In this document: in pieces, positions 32,547-41,319 of the stretch
How positions within the stretch are numbered: position 1 is the first letter of the stretch
Layout of the letters: every line of letters begins with the position of its first letter
Source of the DNA: Caryophanon sp036309765
GTDB taxonomy: Bacteria > Bacillota > Bacilli > Bacillales_A > Planococcaceae
Length of the DNA stretch: 64,000 nucleotides
Direction: 5' to 3'
NCBI GenBank assembly: GCA_036309765.1
Contig: JAXJTE010000168.1
Location: 1-64,000, forward strand
The notes under the pieces: generated by a model
What the model was told of the DNA's origin: nothing
Database searches by the model: none
Seen by the model: the letters and a program-made list of their open reading frames with translations, nothing else
Position numbers and translations under genes: made by a program

Positions 32547-33899
32547 TTAGCCAATAATAATTCGTTCGGTCGGGTAGTCGTATTTTCGTTTTCGCGTGTT
32601 GCCACCAATCGAATATAAAAACGAAATTAAACCGACGCGCCCGATGAACATAAGCAGCAAAATGACGACTTTACCGACGACCGACAAATCGTTCGTAATG
32701 CCCAGCGATAAGCCGCACGTTCCGAATGCCGACGTAATTTCAAATAAAATTTCCGTCAGCGTCGCATATGGCTCGGTAATGAGTAAAATCATTGTCGATA
32801 CCATGACGAGCAGCAACGCCACGATGAATACCGCAAATGCGCGTGAGACATCCATTTGCGAAATGGTGCGCCCAAACACGTGAATTTTTTCATGTCCGAG
32901 TGCGAACGTCACTAAAAACAATACGACGAGCGCAAATGTCGTCGTACGAATGCCGCCACCGACCGAGCTAGGCGATGCACCGATAAACATTAAAAAGCTC
33001 ATGAACACTTGCGTCGCCTCGTTAAATTCCGTCACATGCACAGTCGAGAGTCCAGCCGAGCGCGTCGATGCCGAATGAAACAGCGCCGTAAAAATCGCCT
33101 CGTGCCACGTCATATGCTTCATCGAATGAAAAATCTCTAAAATAAAAATGCCGAGCGCACCGACGAGAAATAATGCTGCGTATGTCGCCGTCGTAATTTT
33201 CGTAAATAAGCTAAAGCGGAAATTGCTCGAATTTGATTTTAAAAATGCTTTTACCTCGATGAGCACCGGAAACCCAACCGCACCGAGCATGACGAGCACC
33301 ATACAAATAAACTGAATAAAGTAATCGTGATGATACGGGTGCATCGACATACCCGTCATATCAAAGCCACCGTTTGTCGTTGCCGAAACAGCGGTAAAAA
33401 CACCATGCAGCATCGCGTCTTCAAACGTATCGAAATAGCGGCTGTAATGCACCATTAAAATGAATGCGCCGATTACTTCAATCATGACGAGTATGCGCAC
33501 AATTTGCAGCACTAAATGAACGACGCCCGACACTGTTAGCTGATTGCTGTCGATCATAATGAGTTGGCGTTCCTTCATGCCAATTTTGCGCCCGAGTACA
33601 ACCCAAATGAGCGTACCAATTGCCATAATACCAATCGCGCCAAGCTGTAAAATTAAAATGATAACGATAATGCCATATACCGAATATGTATCGACGACGT
33701 CAATAACGGTCAACCCCGTGACACTGACCGCACTCACCGCCATAAACAAGCTGTCGAACCAATGCACTTCGACGCCAGGCAAATGAACAAACGGAAGCCG
33801 CAGTAAGCTAAATGATAGCGCAATGGCAATGCAGTAGTACGCTACAATCATTTGAAACGGTGTCATTTTTCGGTTTACGAGCTTCTGCCACAAACGCAT
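32547..33899 (-). CDS. ktrD: Ktr potassium uptake system, membrane subunit
   Basis: 450 residues with the four-fold M1-P-M2 repeat of the SKT superfamily. The pore loops are readable as SAVSVTGLTV, SATTNGGFD, STRSAGLS and SAFGTCGLSLG, each with the selectivity-filter glycine. It forms the dimeric K+ (Na+-dependent) channel gated by the KtrC ring, encoded 22 kb away at 9861-10520. KtrB is an equally acceptable name; KtrD is chosen because no ktrA-type gene is adjacent. Confidence 0.93.
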   Translation of the reverse strand: MRLWQKLVNRKMTPFQMIVAYYCIAIALSFSLLRLPFVHLPGVEVHWFDSLFMAVSAVSVTGLTVIDVVDTYSVYGIIVIILILQLGAIGIMAIGTLIWVVLGRKIGMKERQLIMIDSNQLTVSGVVHLVLQIVRILVMIEVIGAFILMVHYSRYFDTFEDAMLHGVFTAVSATTNGGFDMTGMSMHPYHHDYFIQFICMVLVMLGAVGFPVLIEVKAFLKSNSSNFRFSLFTKITTATYAALFLVGALGIFILEIFHSMKHMTWHEAIFTALFHSASTRSAGLSTVHVTEFNEATQVFMSFLMFIGASPSSVGGGIRTTTFALVVLFLVTFALGHEKIHVFGRTISQMDVSRAFAVFIVALLLVMVSTMILLITEPYATLTEILFEITSAFGTCGLSLGITNDLSVVGKVVILLLMFIGRVGLISFLYSIGGNTRKRKYDYPTERIIIG

Positions 33900-33964
33900 C
33901 TCCTACTTTCCATCGCAATATTGCTACAAGTATACGAAAAAAGGAAAAGAATAGCTATTTCCAA

Positions 33965-34007
33965 CAAAAAACACGCCACTCGAAAATTTCTTTTCAAGTA
34001 GCGCGTC
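33965..34007 (-). terminator. Terminator of terC
   Basis: On the minus strand ACGC.CTACT.GAAAA pairs with TTTTC.AGT.GCG.GT around a short loop, then TTTTTTG. It lies 6 bp beyond the terC stop. Confidence 0.8.
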
Positions 34008-34012
34008 TTCAT

Positions 34013-34792
34013 TTATTGCTTGTTCTCTTTTTTCTCTTTCATCACACTTACTACATAGCCACCGATTGCTAAACCAAGTAACACGATCCAGAAGATGACT
34101 TTCCATGTTGTTGAGTGTGGGAAATGCGTGTCGATAATCGCTAGCTTTTCATGACCAAGTGCAAGTACGGCAAGTTTTACCCCTACCCAACCTACGATTA
34201 AGAACGCTGTCGTCTCAAGCGCTGGGTAACGGTTTAATAAACCAACGAATGCTTGTGCCGCGAAACGCATAATGACCAAACCAACGAAGCCACCGATGAA
34301 CATAACGGCGAACGGTCCGACGTTAATGCCGCCAACGAATACGTCTTCATAGCCAGGAATTGCTGGTAACGTAATCGCAATGGCTACTGCCGCAAGCATT
34401 GAGTCAATAGCGAATGCGATATCTGCAAGCTCTACTTTTAATACGGTCATCCAGAAGCCAGAACCTTTTTTCGCACTGCCTTTTTCTCCCTCTTCTTCGT
34501 CATCGGACTTGAAGTGATTGTCATATAAATGCTTGAGCGAGATGAATAATAAGTAGATTGCACCTAACGCTTGAATTTGCCAATATTTAGCGAGAACCGT
34601 AATTAAGAATAATGAGGCAAATCGGAATACAAACGCCCCGAATAACCCGTAAAATAATGCTTTCTTTTGTTGCTCTTTTGGTAAATGTTTTACCATAACA
34701 GCCATTACGACTGCGTTATCAGCCGCTAGTAAGCCTTCTAAAAAGATCAGTACAACAACGACCCATGCGTATTCCAATAATACTGCTTCCAT
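34013..34792 (-). CDS. TerC-family integral membrane protein (YkoY-like)
   Basis: 259 residues from ATG 34792, with AAAGGAGG 10 bp upstream; upstream in-frame codons lie inside the leader and riboswitch terminator. Seven or more membrane segments, with the family signature LEGLLAADNAVVMAVMVKHLP near the N-terminus and ELADIAFAIDSMLAAVA in the second half, the two metal-binding acidic motifs. TerC proteins of this type are Mn2+ exporters or metalate exported enzymes. A yybP-ykoY manganese riboswitch controls it, which strongly supports a manganese role. Confidence 0.93.
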   Translation of the reverse strand: MEAVLLEYAWVVVVLIFLEGLLAADNAVVMAVMVKHLPKEQQKKALFYGLFGAFVFRFASLFLITVLAKYWQIQALGAIYLLFISLKHLYDNHFKSDDEEEGEKGSAKKGSGFWMTVLKVELADIAFAIDSMLAAVAIAITLPAIPGYEDVFVGGINVGPFAVMFIGGFVGLVIMRFAAQAFVGLLNRYPALETTAFLIVGWVGVKLAVLALGHEKLAIIDTHFPHSTTWKVIFWIVLLGLAIGGYVVSVMKEKKENKQ

Positions 34793-34887
34793 GAACACTG
34801 TTCCTCCTTTAATTTCTACATTTGTTTTTACCCCTATTACTAGGTATTTAAAGCATCCACGAAAAAAAATACCAGTTTTAAGACAAC

Positions 34888-34923
34888 AAAAAAGACCCAT
34901 GCCTAATAAAAGGCAAAGGTCTT
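34888..34923 (-). terminator. Riboswitch expression platform: intrinsic terminator upstream of terC
   Basis: On the minus strand AAGACC.TTGCC pairs with GGCA..GGTCTT followed by TTTTTT. The 5' half of the stem contains the 3' strand of aptamer helix P1, so metal-bound aptamer and terminator exclude each other. Confidence 0.75.
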
Positions 34924-35025
34924 GCTAAGCAAAGTAAGAAAACATTTTGCTATCACACCCGATGGCTCGTCACCATGTAATGACGAATGTGAAGTAGAGA
35001 CGTACTCTATAGCTACTCCCCTTTG
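34914..35025 (-). promoter_or_regulatory. yybP-ykoY manganese riboswitch controlling terC
   Basis: On the minus strand the segment begins CAAAGGGGAGTAGC and ends AGCAAGACCTTTG, the conserved ends of the yybP-ykoY aptamer as I remember it from B. subtilis ykoY; CAAAGG and CCTTTG form P1. It sits upstream of a terC gene, the classical target. An extended -10 promoter TGCTATACT (TATACT at 35069-35064) starts transcription near 35057. A perfect 18-bp palindrome TTTGACAACGTTGTCAAA (35022-35039) lies at the aptamer 5' edge. An ON switch (Mn2+ prevents termination) is inferred. Confidence 0.85.
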
Positions 35026-35108
35026 ACAACGTTGTCAAAAAGATATTTTTTTAAGTTACATTTAGTATAGCATAAAAACATCGTCGCGCAAATAATTGGC
35101 GCTAAAAT

Positions 35109-38100
35109 TTACAGCTTCTTCATACCATCTACATAGCTATACATAATTGGCACGATGTACAGCGTTAGCACTGTTGAACATAATAAACCACCAATTGTTA
35201 CGATGCCCATCGGTTGATTTAGCTCCGTACCTTCACCTAAACCTATCGCAAGTGGCAGCAACCCTAAAATCGTCGTCAGTGCCGTCATACAAATCGGTCG
35301 CACACGGTCGCGCACACCGAGCAGTATCGCTTCCTCTGTCGTCGCACCGTCTGCTTTTTTCTGATTCATATAATCGACGAGCACGATGCCGTTATTTACT
35401 ACGATACCGACGAGGACGAGTATCCCAATGACTGCCGTTACACCGAGCAGCGTATTCGTAAGGAACAATGTCGCCGCAACCCCGATGACCATAAGCGGAA
35501 TCGAGAACATCATGACGAACGGATATTTAAACGATTCAAACTGCGCGGCCATAATTAAATACACAAGCACAACCGCTAACAATACAGCCATGATCATATC
35601 GTTAATGGCACTATCATACAGCTCACGGTCGCCCGTAAACGCCACTTCTGTTCCTTCATGAAGCGCCACGCTCGCAATCGCTTCATCAACGACTTCTGAA
35701 ATACCACCGAGTGATGCGTCGCTTTCGTAATCAACAAAAATCGCAACAGCTGGCGTTTGATCCGAGCGACGAATTGACGTCGGTGCTTCTGCTATTTCAA
35801 TCGACGCCACCGCTTCAAGTGGCACGAATACTCCAGACGGCGCACGTAGCTCCATGCTGCGTAAGTTATCAACATTGGCTGAAAATGCCTCGCCAAAGCC
35901 GACGTACACCGATAACACTTCACTATCGTCGGTAATGATTTGTGTCGTGAACATACCGCGCGTCATGTTATACACTGTTTGTGCCACTTGTGCCGGCACG
36001 AGCCCGTACTGCTTCACCGCTTCTTTATCCACTTCAATTTGTAGCTCTTCTACTGTATTCACTAAATCCGAGCGCACCTCAACGACGACACGCTCTTTTT
36101 GCAGCGCTTGTTGTACGTTCGCCACGTCCTCTGCAAGCGCTTTTTCATTCGTGTTCAGTAAACGGAATGATGTCGTTGTCGGCGATGAACCAGACGATGT
36201 GGACACGCTCATTTCGACATTAACTTCCTCACCGACAGCCGCTTCAATGTCTTTTTGTACATCTTCTGAAAATGCGAAAATACTACGGTCACGCTCACTT
36301 AACGGCACAAGCTTCACCGAAATTTCCGCTTCATTCACACTGGCTGAACCTTGCGACTGCGCTTCTTGCGTACTACCGATTAAACTCACATATACATCAA
36401 GCTCTGACTGGTCCTTTAAAATATCCTCAATTTCAGACACTGTTTGCTCCGTCTTTTGAAGCGACGAACCTTTTGGTAGCTCCACACTGACCGAAACAAA
36501 CCCTTCATCAGTCGCGGGAATAAATTCCGTCTCGGCTTGGAACAATGCGAAAATACTAACAGCTACAAGTACAATCGCCGTCAGTAACACGGCTAAACGA
36601 TGCTTTAACGCCATTTGTACCGATGCTAAAAAGCGCGTGTAAACTTTTGAATTGTAGCGCTTATCCTGCTTGTCGCCTACATCTTCTGATAAAAACTTGC
36701 TCGCAAGCATCGGCACGACCGTCAACGCGACGACGAGTGACGCACTTAAACTAAACGAAATCGTCAGCGCAAACTCGGTGAAAATTTGCCCGATTAACCC
36801 TTCGATAAACAACACAGGTACGAATACCGCAACAGTCGTCACAGTAGATGCTAATAAGGCGAGCGTTACTTCCTTCGCCCCATCCTTTGCCGCTTCGACG
36901 CGCGATTTGCCCATGCCGATATGCCGCTCGATATTTTCGATGACAACGATGGCATTATCAACAAGCATCCCGATACCGAGCGCCAGTGCCCCGAGCGTTA
37001 AAATATTGAGCGAAAAGTCCGCAAAATACATGAGTACGAACGTCACAATAACCGAATACGGAATCGCAACGCCAATAATGAGTGGGCTTTTCACATTGCG
37101 TAAAAACACAAACAATATAAGCATCGCAAACAAGCCACCAAGTATGAGCGACTGTCCGATGTTCGAGATTGATAGACGAATGTAATCACCTTGGTCAAAT
37201 AAAATATCTGCCGTAATGCCTTCATATTCTGGCTGCGCTAAAATGTCATCGAGCGCCTGTTGGAATGCAGACGACACATCAGCTGTGTTCGCACCGGATT
37301 GTTGAAGCACCGACAATAACACCGCCTGCTCGTCATTGGCACGCGTAATCGATGTTTGTGCTTGCTCCTGACGTGTAACCGTCGCAACATCCTTCACATA
37401 CACTGGCTCACCCGTTAACGGATTGACCGACAACATCAGTTCCGCAATTTGCTCAGCTGACGAAAACGTGCTGACGATACGCGTCGTAAGTACCTGCCCG
37501 TTATCAGCTTGCACAGGTTCACCTGGTAAGCTAATGTTGTTCGCTTGAATAAGCTGTACAATATCAGACTGCGTATAACCTTTTTCCTTTAGAGCCGCCG
37601 CATCCAACTCAATTTGCACTTCCTCAATGAGCTGCCCAGACGTTGTGACACTCGCCACCCCTTCTATGCGCGTTAACTGCTGCTCAAGCTCTTCCGCAAC
37701 GATGCGAATGTCCGCTTCATTACTTGAACGAAGCGATAGCTGCAAAACCGGTAGCTGTGCAGGATCAAACTTTAAAAACTGCGGTTGCCCAGCTCCTTCT
37801 GGCATCGGCACAACACCGAGACGCTGCTGCACGTCTTGCTGCACATCATCAATCGTTGTTGACCAATCAAACTCCATTAAAATAAAATTCGCGCTTTCTT
37901 GAGACGTCGATTGCAAACGCTTAATACCTGGCAACGTCGCAAGCGAACTTTCAAGCGGCTTCGTAATTTTTTCGTTTACTTCTTGTGGACTTGCCCCTGG
38001 ATACGACGTTACGACAACGCCAATTGGAGGATTTAATTCAGGAATAAGCGTAACAGGTATTTTCAAAAGTGACACGACGCCCAAAATGATGACAAACAGC

Positions 38101-38153
38101 ATCGTCACAATCGTAAACACCGGACGCTTAATCGAAAAGCGACTAATGTTCAT
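35109..38153 (-). CDS. RND-family efflux transporter (AcrB/SwrC-like)
   Basis: 1014 residues from ATG 38153 with GAGGAG at 9-10 bp. Two homologous halves, each with a large extracytoplasmic loop and a six-helix bundle. Helix 4 carries the proton-relay aspartates in GMLVDNAIVVIENIERH, and the hydrophobe/amphiphile family start MNISRFSIKRPVFTIVTMLF is typical. In Gram-positives the closest characterised member is SwrC (surfactin resistance, swarming). There is no adjacent membrane-fusion protein. No clear terminator follows, so transcription could run into the terC leader. Confidence 0.93.
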   Translation of the reverse strand: MNISRFSIKRPVFTIVTMLFVIILGVVSLLKIPVTLIPELNPPIGVVVTSYPGASPQEVNEKITKPLESSLATLPGIKRLQSTSQESANFILMEFDWSTTIDDVQQDVQQRLGVVPMPEGAGQPQFLKFDPAQLPVLQLSLRSSNEADIRIVAEELEQQLTRIEGVASVTTSGQLIEEVQIELDAAALKEKGYTQSDIVQLIQANNISLPGEPVQADNGQVLTTRIVSTFSSAEQIAELMLSVNPLTGEPVYVKDVATVTRQEQAQTSITRANDEQAVLLSVLQQSGANTADVSSAFQQALDDILAQPEYEGITADILFDQGDYIRLSISNIGQSLILGGLFAMLILFVFLRNVKSPLIIGVAIPYSVIVTFVLMYFADFSLNILTLGALALGIGMLVDNAIVVIENIERHIGMGKSRVEAAKDGAKEVTLALLASTVTTVAVFVPVLFIEGLIGQIFTEFALTISFSLSASLVVALTVVPMLASKFLSEDVGDKQDKRYNSKVYTRFLASVQMALKHRLAVLLTAIVLVAVSIFALFQAETEFIPATDEGFVSVSVELPKGSSLQKTEQTVSEIEDILKDQSELDVYVSLIGSTQEAQSQGSASVNEAEISVKLVPLSERDRSIFAFSEDVQKDIEAAVGEEVNVEMSVSTSSGSSPTTTSFRLLNTNEKALAEDVANVQQALQKERVVVEVRSDLVNTVEELQIEVDKEAVKQYGLVPAQVAQTVYNMTRGMFTTQIITDDSEVLSVYVGFGEAFSANVDNLRSMELRAPSGVFVPLEAVASIEIAEAPTSIRRSDQTPAVAIFVDYESDASLGGISEVVDEAIASVALHEGTEVAFTGDRELYDSAINDMIMAVLLAVVLVYLIMAAQFESFKYPFVMMFSIPLMVIGVAATLFLTNTLLGVTAVIGILVLVGIVVNNGIVLVDYMNQKKADGATTEEAILLGVRDRVRPICMTALTTILGLLPLAIGLGEGTELNQPMGIVTIGGLLCSTVLTLYIVPIMYSYVDGMKKL

Positions 38154-38341
38154 GCACAAAACTCCTCGTATTTTAGTATGTTGATATCGCGGCTATTGTA
38201 ATCACGCGCACTATACAACTCAACATGTTTGCCTTTTCATCATACGCCATTTACCGTTTGTTTGAAAAAAGAAACGACACGTATATGCGATTGTACAAAG
38301 CTGATGGTCGGATTATGTATGATAGTAGATGAAAATTCGGA

Positions 38342-38536
38342 TTGTTGCTCGAAACGAGAGGCATACTCCTGCGGGAACAGCTCGTGCCTCAAGACCCCAT
38401 AAACCGCGACGTAGGAACGGTGCGGAGGCTTGAGGAAGGCGATAATCGCCACGTCCATGTGGCATCGCCTTCATGACCAACATCGTGTTCGCCACCGAGC
38501 CCGCGTAAAGCCTGCCTCGACAGTAGAGAGCAACAA
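38342..38536. repeat. Structured intergenic repeat (195 bp) with 9-bp terminal inverted repeats
   Basis: TTGTTGCTC (38342-38350) and GAGCAACAA (38528-38536) are perfect inverted ends, with a second pair GAGGCA (38358-38363)/TGCCTC (38513-38518) inside. The interior has ACTCCTGCGGG, CTCAAGACCCCA, GGAGGCTTGAG and a nested hairpin AAGGCGAT...ATCGCCTT enclosing GCCAC/GTGGC. This resembles a class of intergenic repeats common in Bacillaceae and related genomes, and shares its core with copy 2 of the MITE-like element. Non-coding. Confidence 0.75.
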
Positions 38537-38550
38537 GCGATTTAGTGAAC

Positions 38551-38583
38551 AAAAAAACGCTAGAGGAACAATCTCCCCTAGCG
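38551..38583 (-). terminator. Terminator of prfC
   Basis: CGCTAGAGGA (38558-38567) pairs with TCCCCTAGCG (38574-38583), one mismatch. Seven T follow on the minus strand. Confidence 0.85.
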
Positions 38584-38592
38584 CCTAATCGA

Positions 38593-40164
38593 TTACAGTA
38601 AGCTATATAATTGAATGTGCTCGTTTTTGTCGTTAAACCAACGCATCGCGAACTCATTTTCAAATAAAAATACTTTGTTGTCGAAGCGGTCTTTTACAAG
38701 CATTGAACGCGCTGAGTGCATCGACTCTTTTACGTCCTCTTCGTTTTCGATCCAGCGTGCGATTTTTTGACCGACTGGCTGCATCGTTACTTCTACATTG
38801 TACTCGCCCATCATACGGTGTTGGAATACTTCAAACTGTAATTGACCAACCGCACCTAAAATGATTTCTTCTGTATGCAATGTTTTGAAATACTGAATCG
38901 CACCTTCTTGTACAAGTTGCAGTACGCCTTTTTGGAATTGCTTCCCTTTCATAACGTTCTTCGCTGATACTTTCATGAAAATTTCCGGCGTGAACTGTGG
39001 CAGCTTTTCAAAGTTAAACGTCTTTTTGCCACCCGTTAACGTATCACCAATTTGGTATGTGCCTGAGTCGTATAAACCGATAATGTCACCTGCAACAGCT
39101 GTGTTTACCGTTTCGCGGTCGTCTGCTAAAAACTGCGTCGATTGCGTCACTTTAAACGATTTGCCTGTACGAGCAAGCGTCATGTTCATACCGCGGTCAA
39201 ATTGCCCCGATACGATACGCACAAACGCAATACGGTCACGGTGCGCTGGGTTCATGTTCGCTTGAATCTTAAAGATGAAGCCAGAGAAATCTGGGTGGTC
39301 CACTGGGTCGATAAATTGCTCATCCTCTGTAATACGTGGCTGAGGTGTCGGTGCAAATTGTAAATACGTATCTAAAAACGTTTGTACACCGAAGTTCGTT
39401 AATGCCGAACCGAAGAACACGGGCGTTAATTCACCGCGGTCGATTTTGTCGCGTGAATACGAGTTCCCCGCTTCGTTTAATAATTCAATATCGTCCATTG
39501 CTTGCGTGTAGTACGACGTCTTTTTCATATCGTTGTCTACTGCTAAGTGACCATCTTCATCAAGTGGCAAGAAGCGGTCTTCCTCGTCTACGCGGAACTG
39601 CTCAATGCGCTTGTTGTAGCGGTCATAAATACCAAGGAACTCTTTCCCCATACCGATTGGCCAGTTCATTGGGTAGGCGTTAATGCCAAGGCTTTCTTCA
39701 AGCTCCTCGATTAACTCAAGCGGCTCCTTGCCTTGACGGTCCAGCTTGTTAATGAACGTGAAAATCGGAATACCGCGCATTTTACAAACTTTGAATAATT
39801 TCAGCGTTTGTGCCTCGATCCCTTTTGCTGCATCGACAACCATGACAGCTGAGTCAACCGCCATCAGTGTACGATACGTATCCTCTGAGAAGTCTTGGTG
39901 ACCAGGTGTATCTAAAATGTTCACGCGGCAGTCTGAATAGTCAAATTGCATTACAGAAGAAGTAACCGAAATCCCACGTTGCTTCTCGATTTCCATCCAG
40001 TCAGATGTGGCGAACTTGCCTGATTTCTTCCCTTTTACTGTACCTGCATCACGAATTGCGCCACCGAATAATAATAGTTTTTCTGTAATCGTCGTTTTAC
40101 CAGCATCCGGATGGGAAATGATGGCGAATGTGCGACGTGCTAATATATCTTTTTCTAAAGTCAT
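38593..40164 (-). CDS. prfC: Peptide chain release factor 3
   Basis: 523 residues, a translational GTPase. The P-loop reads SHPDAGKTTITEKLL, the switch region GISVTSSVMQF, DTPGHQDFSEDT and the NKLD guanine motif (FINKLDRQ). The RF3-specific C-terminal domain ends NKVFLFENEFAMRWF. It recycles RF1/RF2 from the ribosome after termination. RF3 is absent from B. subtilis 168, so this gene is a useful phylogenetic marker. Single-gene unit with its own terminator. Confidence 0.96.
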   Translation of the reverse strand: MTLEKDILARRTFAIISHPDAGKTTITEKLLLFGGAIRDAGTVKGKKSGKFATSDWMEIEKQRGISVTSSVMQFDYSDCRVNILDTPGHQDFSEDTYRTLMAVDSAVMVVDAAKGIEAQTLKLFKVCKMRGIPIFTFINKLDRQGKEPLELIEELEESLGINAYPMNWPIGMGKEFLGIYDRYNKRIEQFRVDEEDRFLPLDEDGHLAVDNDMKKTSYYTQAMDDIELLNEAGNSYSRDKIDRGELTPVFFGSALTNFGVQTFLDTYLQFAPTPQPRITEDEQFIDPVDHPDFSGFIFKIQANMNPAHRDRIAFVRIVSGQFDRGMNMTLARTGKSFKVTQSTQFLADDRETVNTAVAGDIIGLYDSGTYQIGDTLTGGKKTFNFEKLPQFTPEIFMKVSAKNVMKGKQFQKGVLQLVQEGAIQYFKTLHTEEIILGAVGQLQFEVFQHRMMGEYNVEVTMQPVGQKIARWIENEEDVKESMHSARSMLVKDRFDNKVFLFENEFAMRWFNDKNEHIQLYSLL

Positions 40165-40245
40165 GTTTAATTATCTCCTTTTTTACATACTTCCTTATCA
40201 TAAAAGAAAAAAGACATTCGGTACAACCATTTTTACTTAATGCGC

Positions 40246-40285
40246 AAAAAAAAGCGATTCGAGCATTACGCATCGAACCGCTTTT
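40246..40285 (-). terminator. Terminator of the first soluble chemoreceptor gene
   Basis: GCGATTCGA (40254-40262) pairs with TCGAACCGC (40273-40281), one mismatch, with eight T beyond on the minus strand. Confidence 0.82.
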
Positions 40286-40288
40286 TCT

Positions 40289-41113
40289 TTATTTCGACAT
40301 CGTTTTCATGAAATGCTCCAGCTTGATCGAAACGTCGTGCAGCGTTTCGATAACGCCACTTACTTCCTGCGTGAGCTTTGCTTCTTCTACCGATGCGCTC
40401 GTAATATGTGTCATATTGTCGAGCAATGCGCTTAAATTCGTATTCACACTACTTAATGCTTTCTCGATTTCTTCAGTCGATTGATCGGTTTGTAATGATA
40501 GCTTGCGTACTTCTTGCGCGACGATGTTAAAGCCTGCACCATGCTCACCTGCACGCGCCGCTTCAATCGACGCATTTAAGCCAAGTAAATTCGTTTGACG
40601 TGAAATGCCACGAATAAGCTTTGTGACATCGTTCGTTTTCGTGGAATCGGCTAATGCACGCTCAGACTGCTCACGAATTTGCTCGCTCGTTGTGGCAAGT
40701 TGCTCCGAGCGCGATGCCATTTGATGCGTTTTGTCCTGTAGCACGTTTACCATGTCACGCATCGTATTTATGTATTGCTCTAGCTGGCGTTCCTTGTTCA
40801 TCGGTTTGCCGAAGCCCAATGCGCCGACTACTCGACCATCTTCAACGATTGGGTACGAATACGCATTCATCGGCATGCCATACACGCTTGCATCAACATA
40901 AACATCCGCTCGCTTCCCACCTAATGCAATATGAATATTTTGGTCATTGGGATGCGCGCGGTCTCCTTTTTTATAACCAACGTTAATCTCTCGACCTGGT
41001 AAATAATTCAACACGATTTGTGTTTCTTTATCAACAACGACCATTGTTGCTTCTTCCTTTAATGCTAAATGCATATAAATGAGCATATCGCTTACTTGTT
41101 GTAATAGACTCAT
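40289..41113 (-). CDS. Cytoplasmic methyl-accepting chemotaxis protein, paralogue A
   Basis: 274 residues without membrane segments. Residues 1-110 form a small sensor domain (MVVVDKETQIVLNYLPGREI... GMPMNAYSYPIVEDGRVVGALGFG) that looks PAS/GAF-like. Residues 110-274 are a shortened coiled-coil signalling domain with the receptor tip ISRQTNLLGLNASIEAARAG (about 170-189). Architecture and size resemble B. subtilis YfmS. It would couple a cytoplasmic cue to CheA via CheW/CheV (cheV is in this window). The neighbouring gene is a close paralogue, and each has its own terminator. Confidence 0.9.
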   Translation of the reverse strand: MSLLQQVSDMLIYMHLALKEEATMVVVDKETQIVLNYLPGREINVGYKKGDRAHPNDQNIHIALGGKRADVYVDASVYGMPMNAYSYPIVEDGRVVGALGFGKPMNKERQLEQYINTMRDMVNVLQDKTHQMASRSEQLATTSEQIREQSERALADSTKTNDVTKLIRGISRQTNLLGLNASIEAARAGEHGAGFNIVAQEVRKLSLQTDQSTEEIEKALSSVNTNLSALLDNMTHITSASVEEAKLTQEVSGVIETLHDVSIKLEHFMKTMSK

Positions 41114-41226
41114 TGCTTTTCACCTACTCTTCCCAGCTATATTTACTTAACAGTAACATATAACGAGAGAATATTCCTTACTTTCAACTTAAATTTATTA
41201 CTAATTATGTCAAAAATAATAGTAAC

Positions 41227-41261
41227 AACAAAAACGCCAAAGGAATCGTATCCCCTAGCGT
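41227..41261 (-). terminator. Terminator of the second soluble chemoreceptor gene
   Basis: An imperfect hairpin ACGC..AGGGGATacgATtCC..GCGT on the minus strand, followed by TTTTTG. The stem has internal mismatches. Confidence 0.65.
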
Positions 41262-41319
41262 CTTCATCATTTGAGTACATGCAGTCATTTTGCTGTAAAA
41301 CCATTACATCTAGAATACG

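Noticed and set aside
35854..36459. 201-codon frame opposite the RND transporter
   Set aside because: Ser/Thr/Cys-rich shadow of a long conserved gene.
38342..38536. Possible tRNA or CRISPR-like structure
   Set aside because: Hairpins are present but no cloverleaf, no CCA-type end, and no regularly spaced direct repeats; it fits a mobile or structured intergenic repeat.
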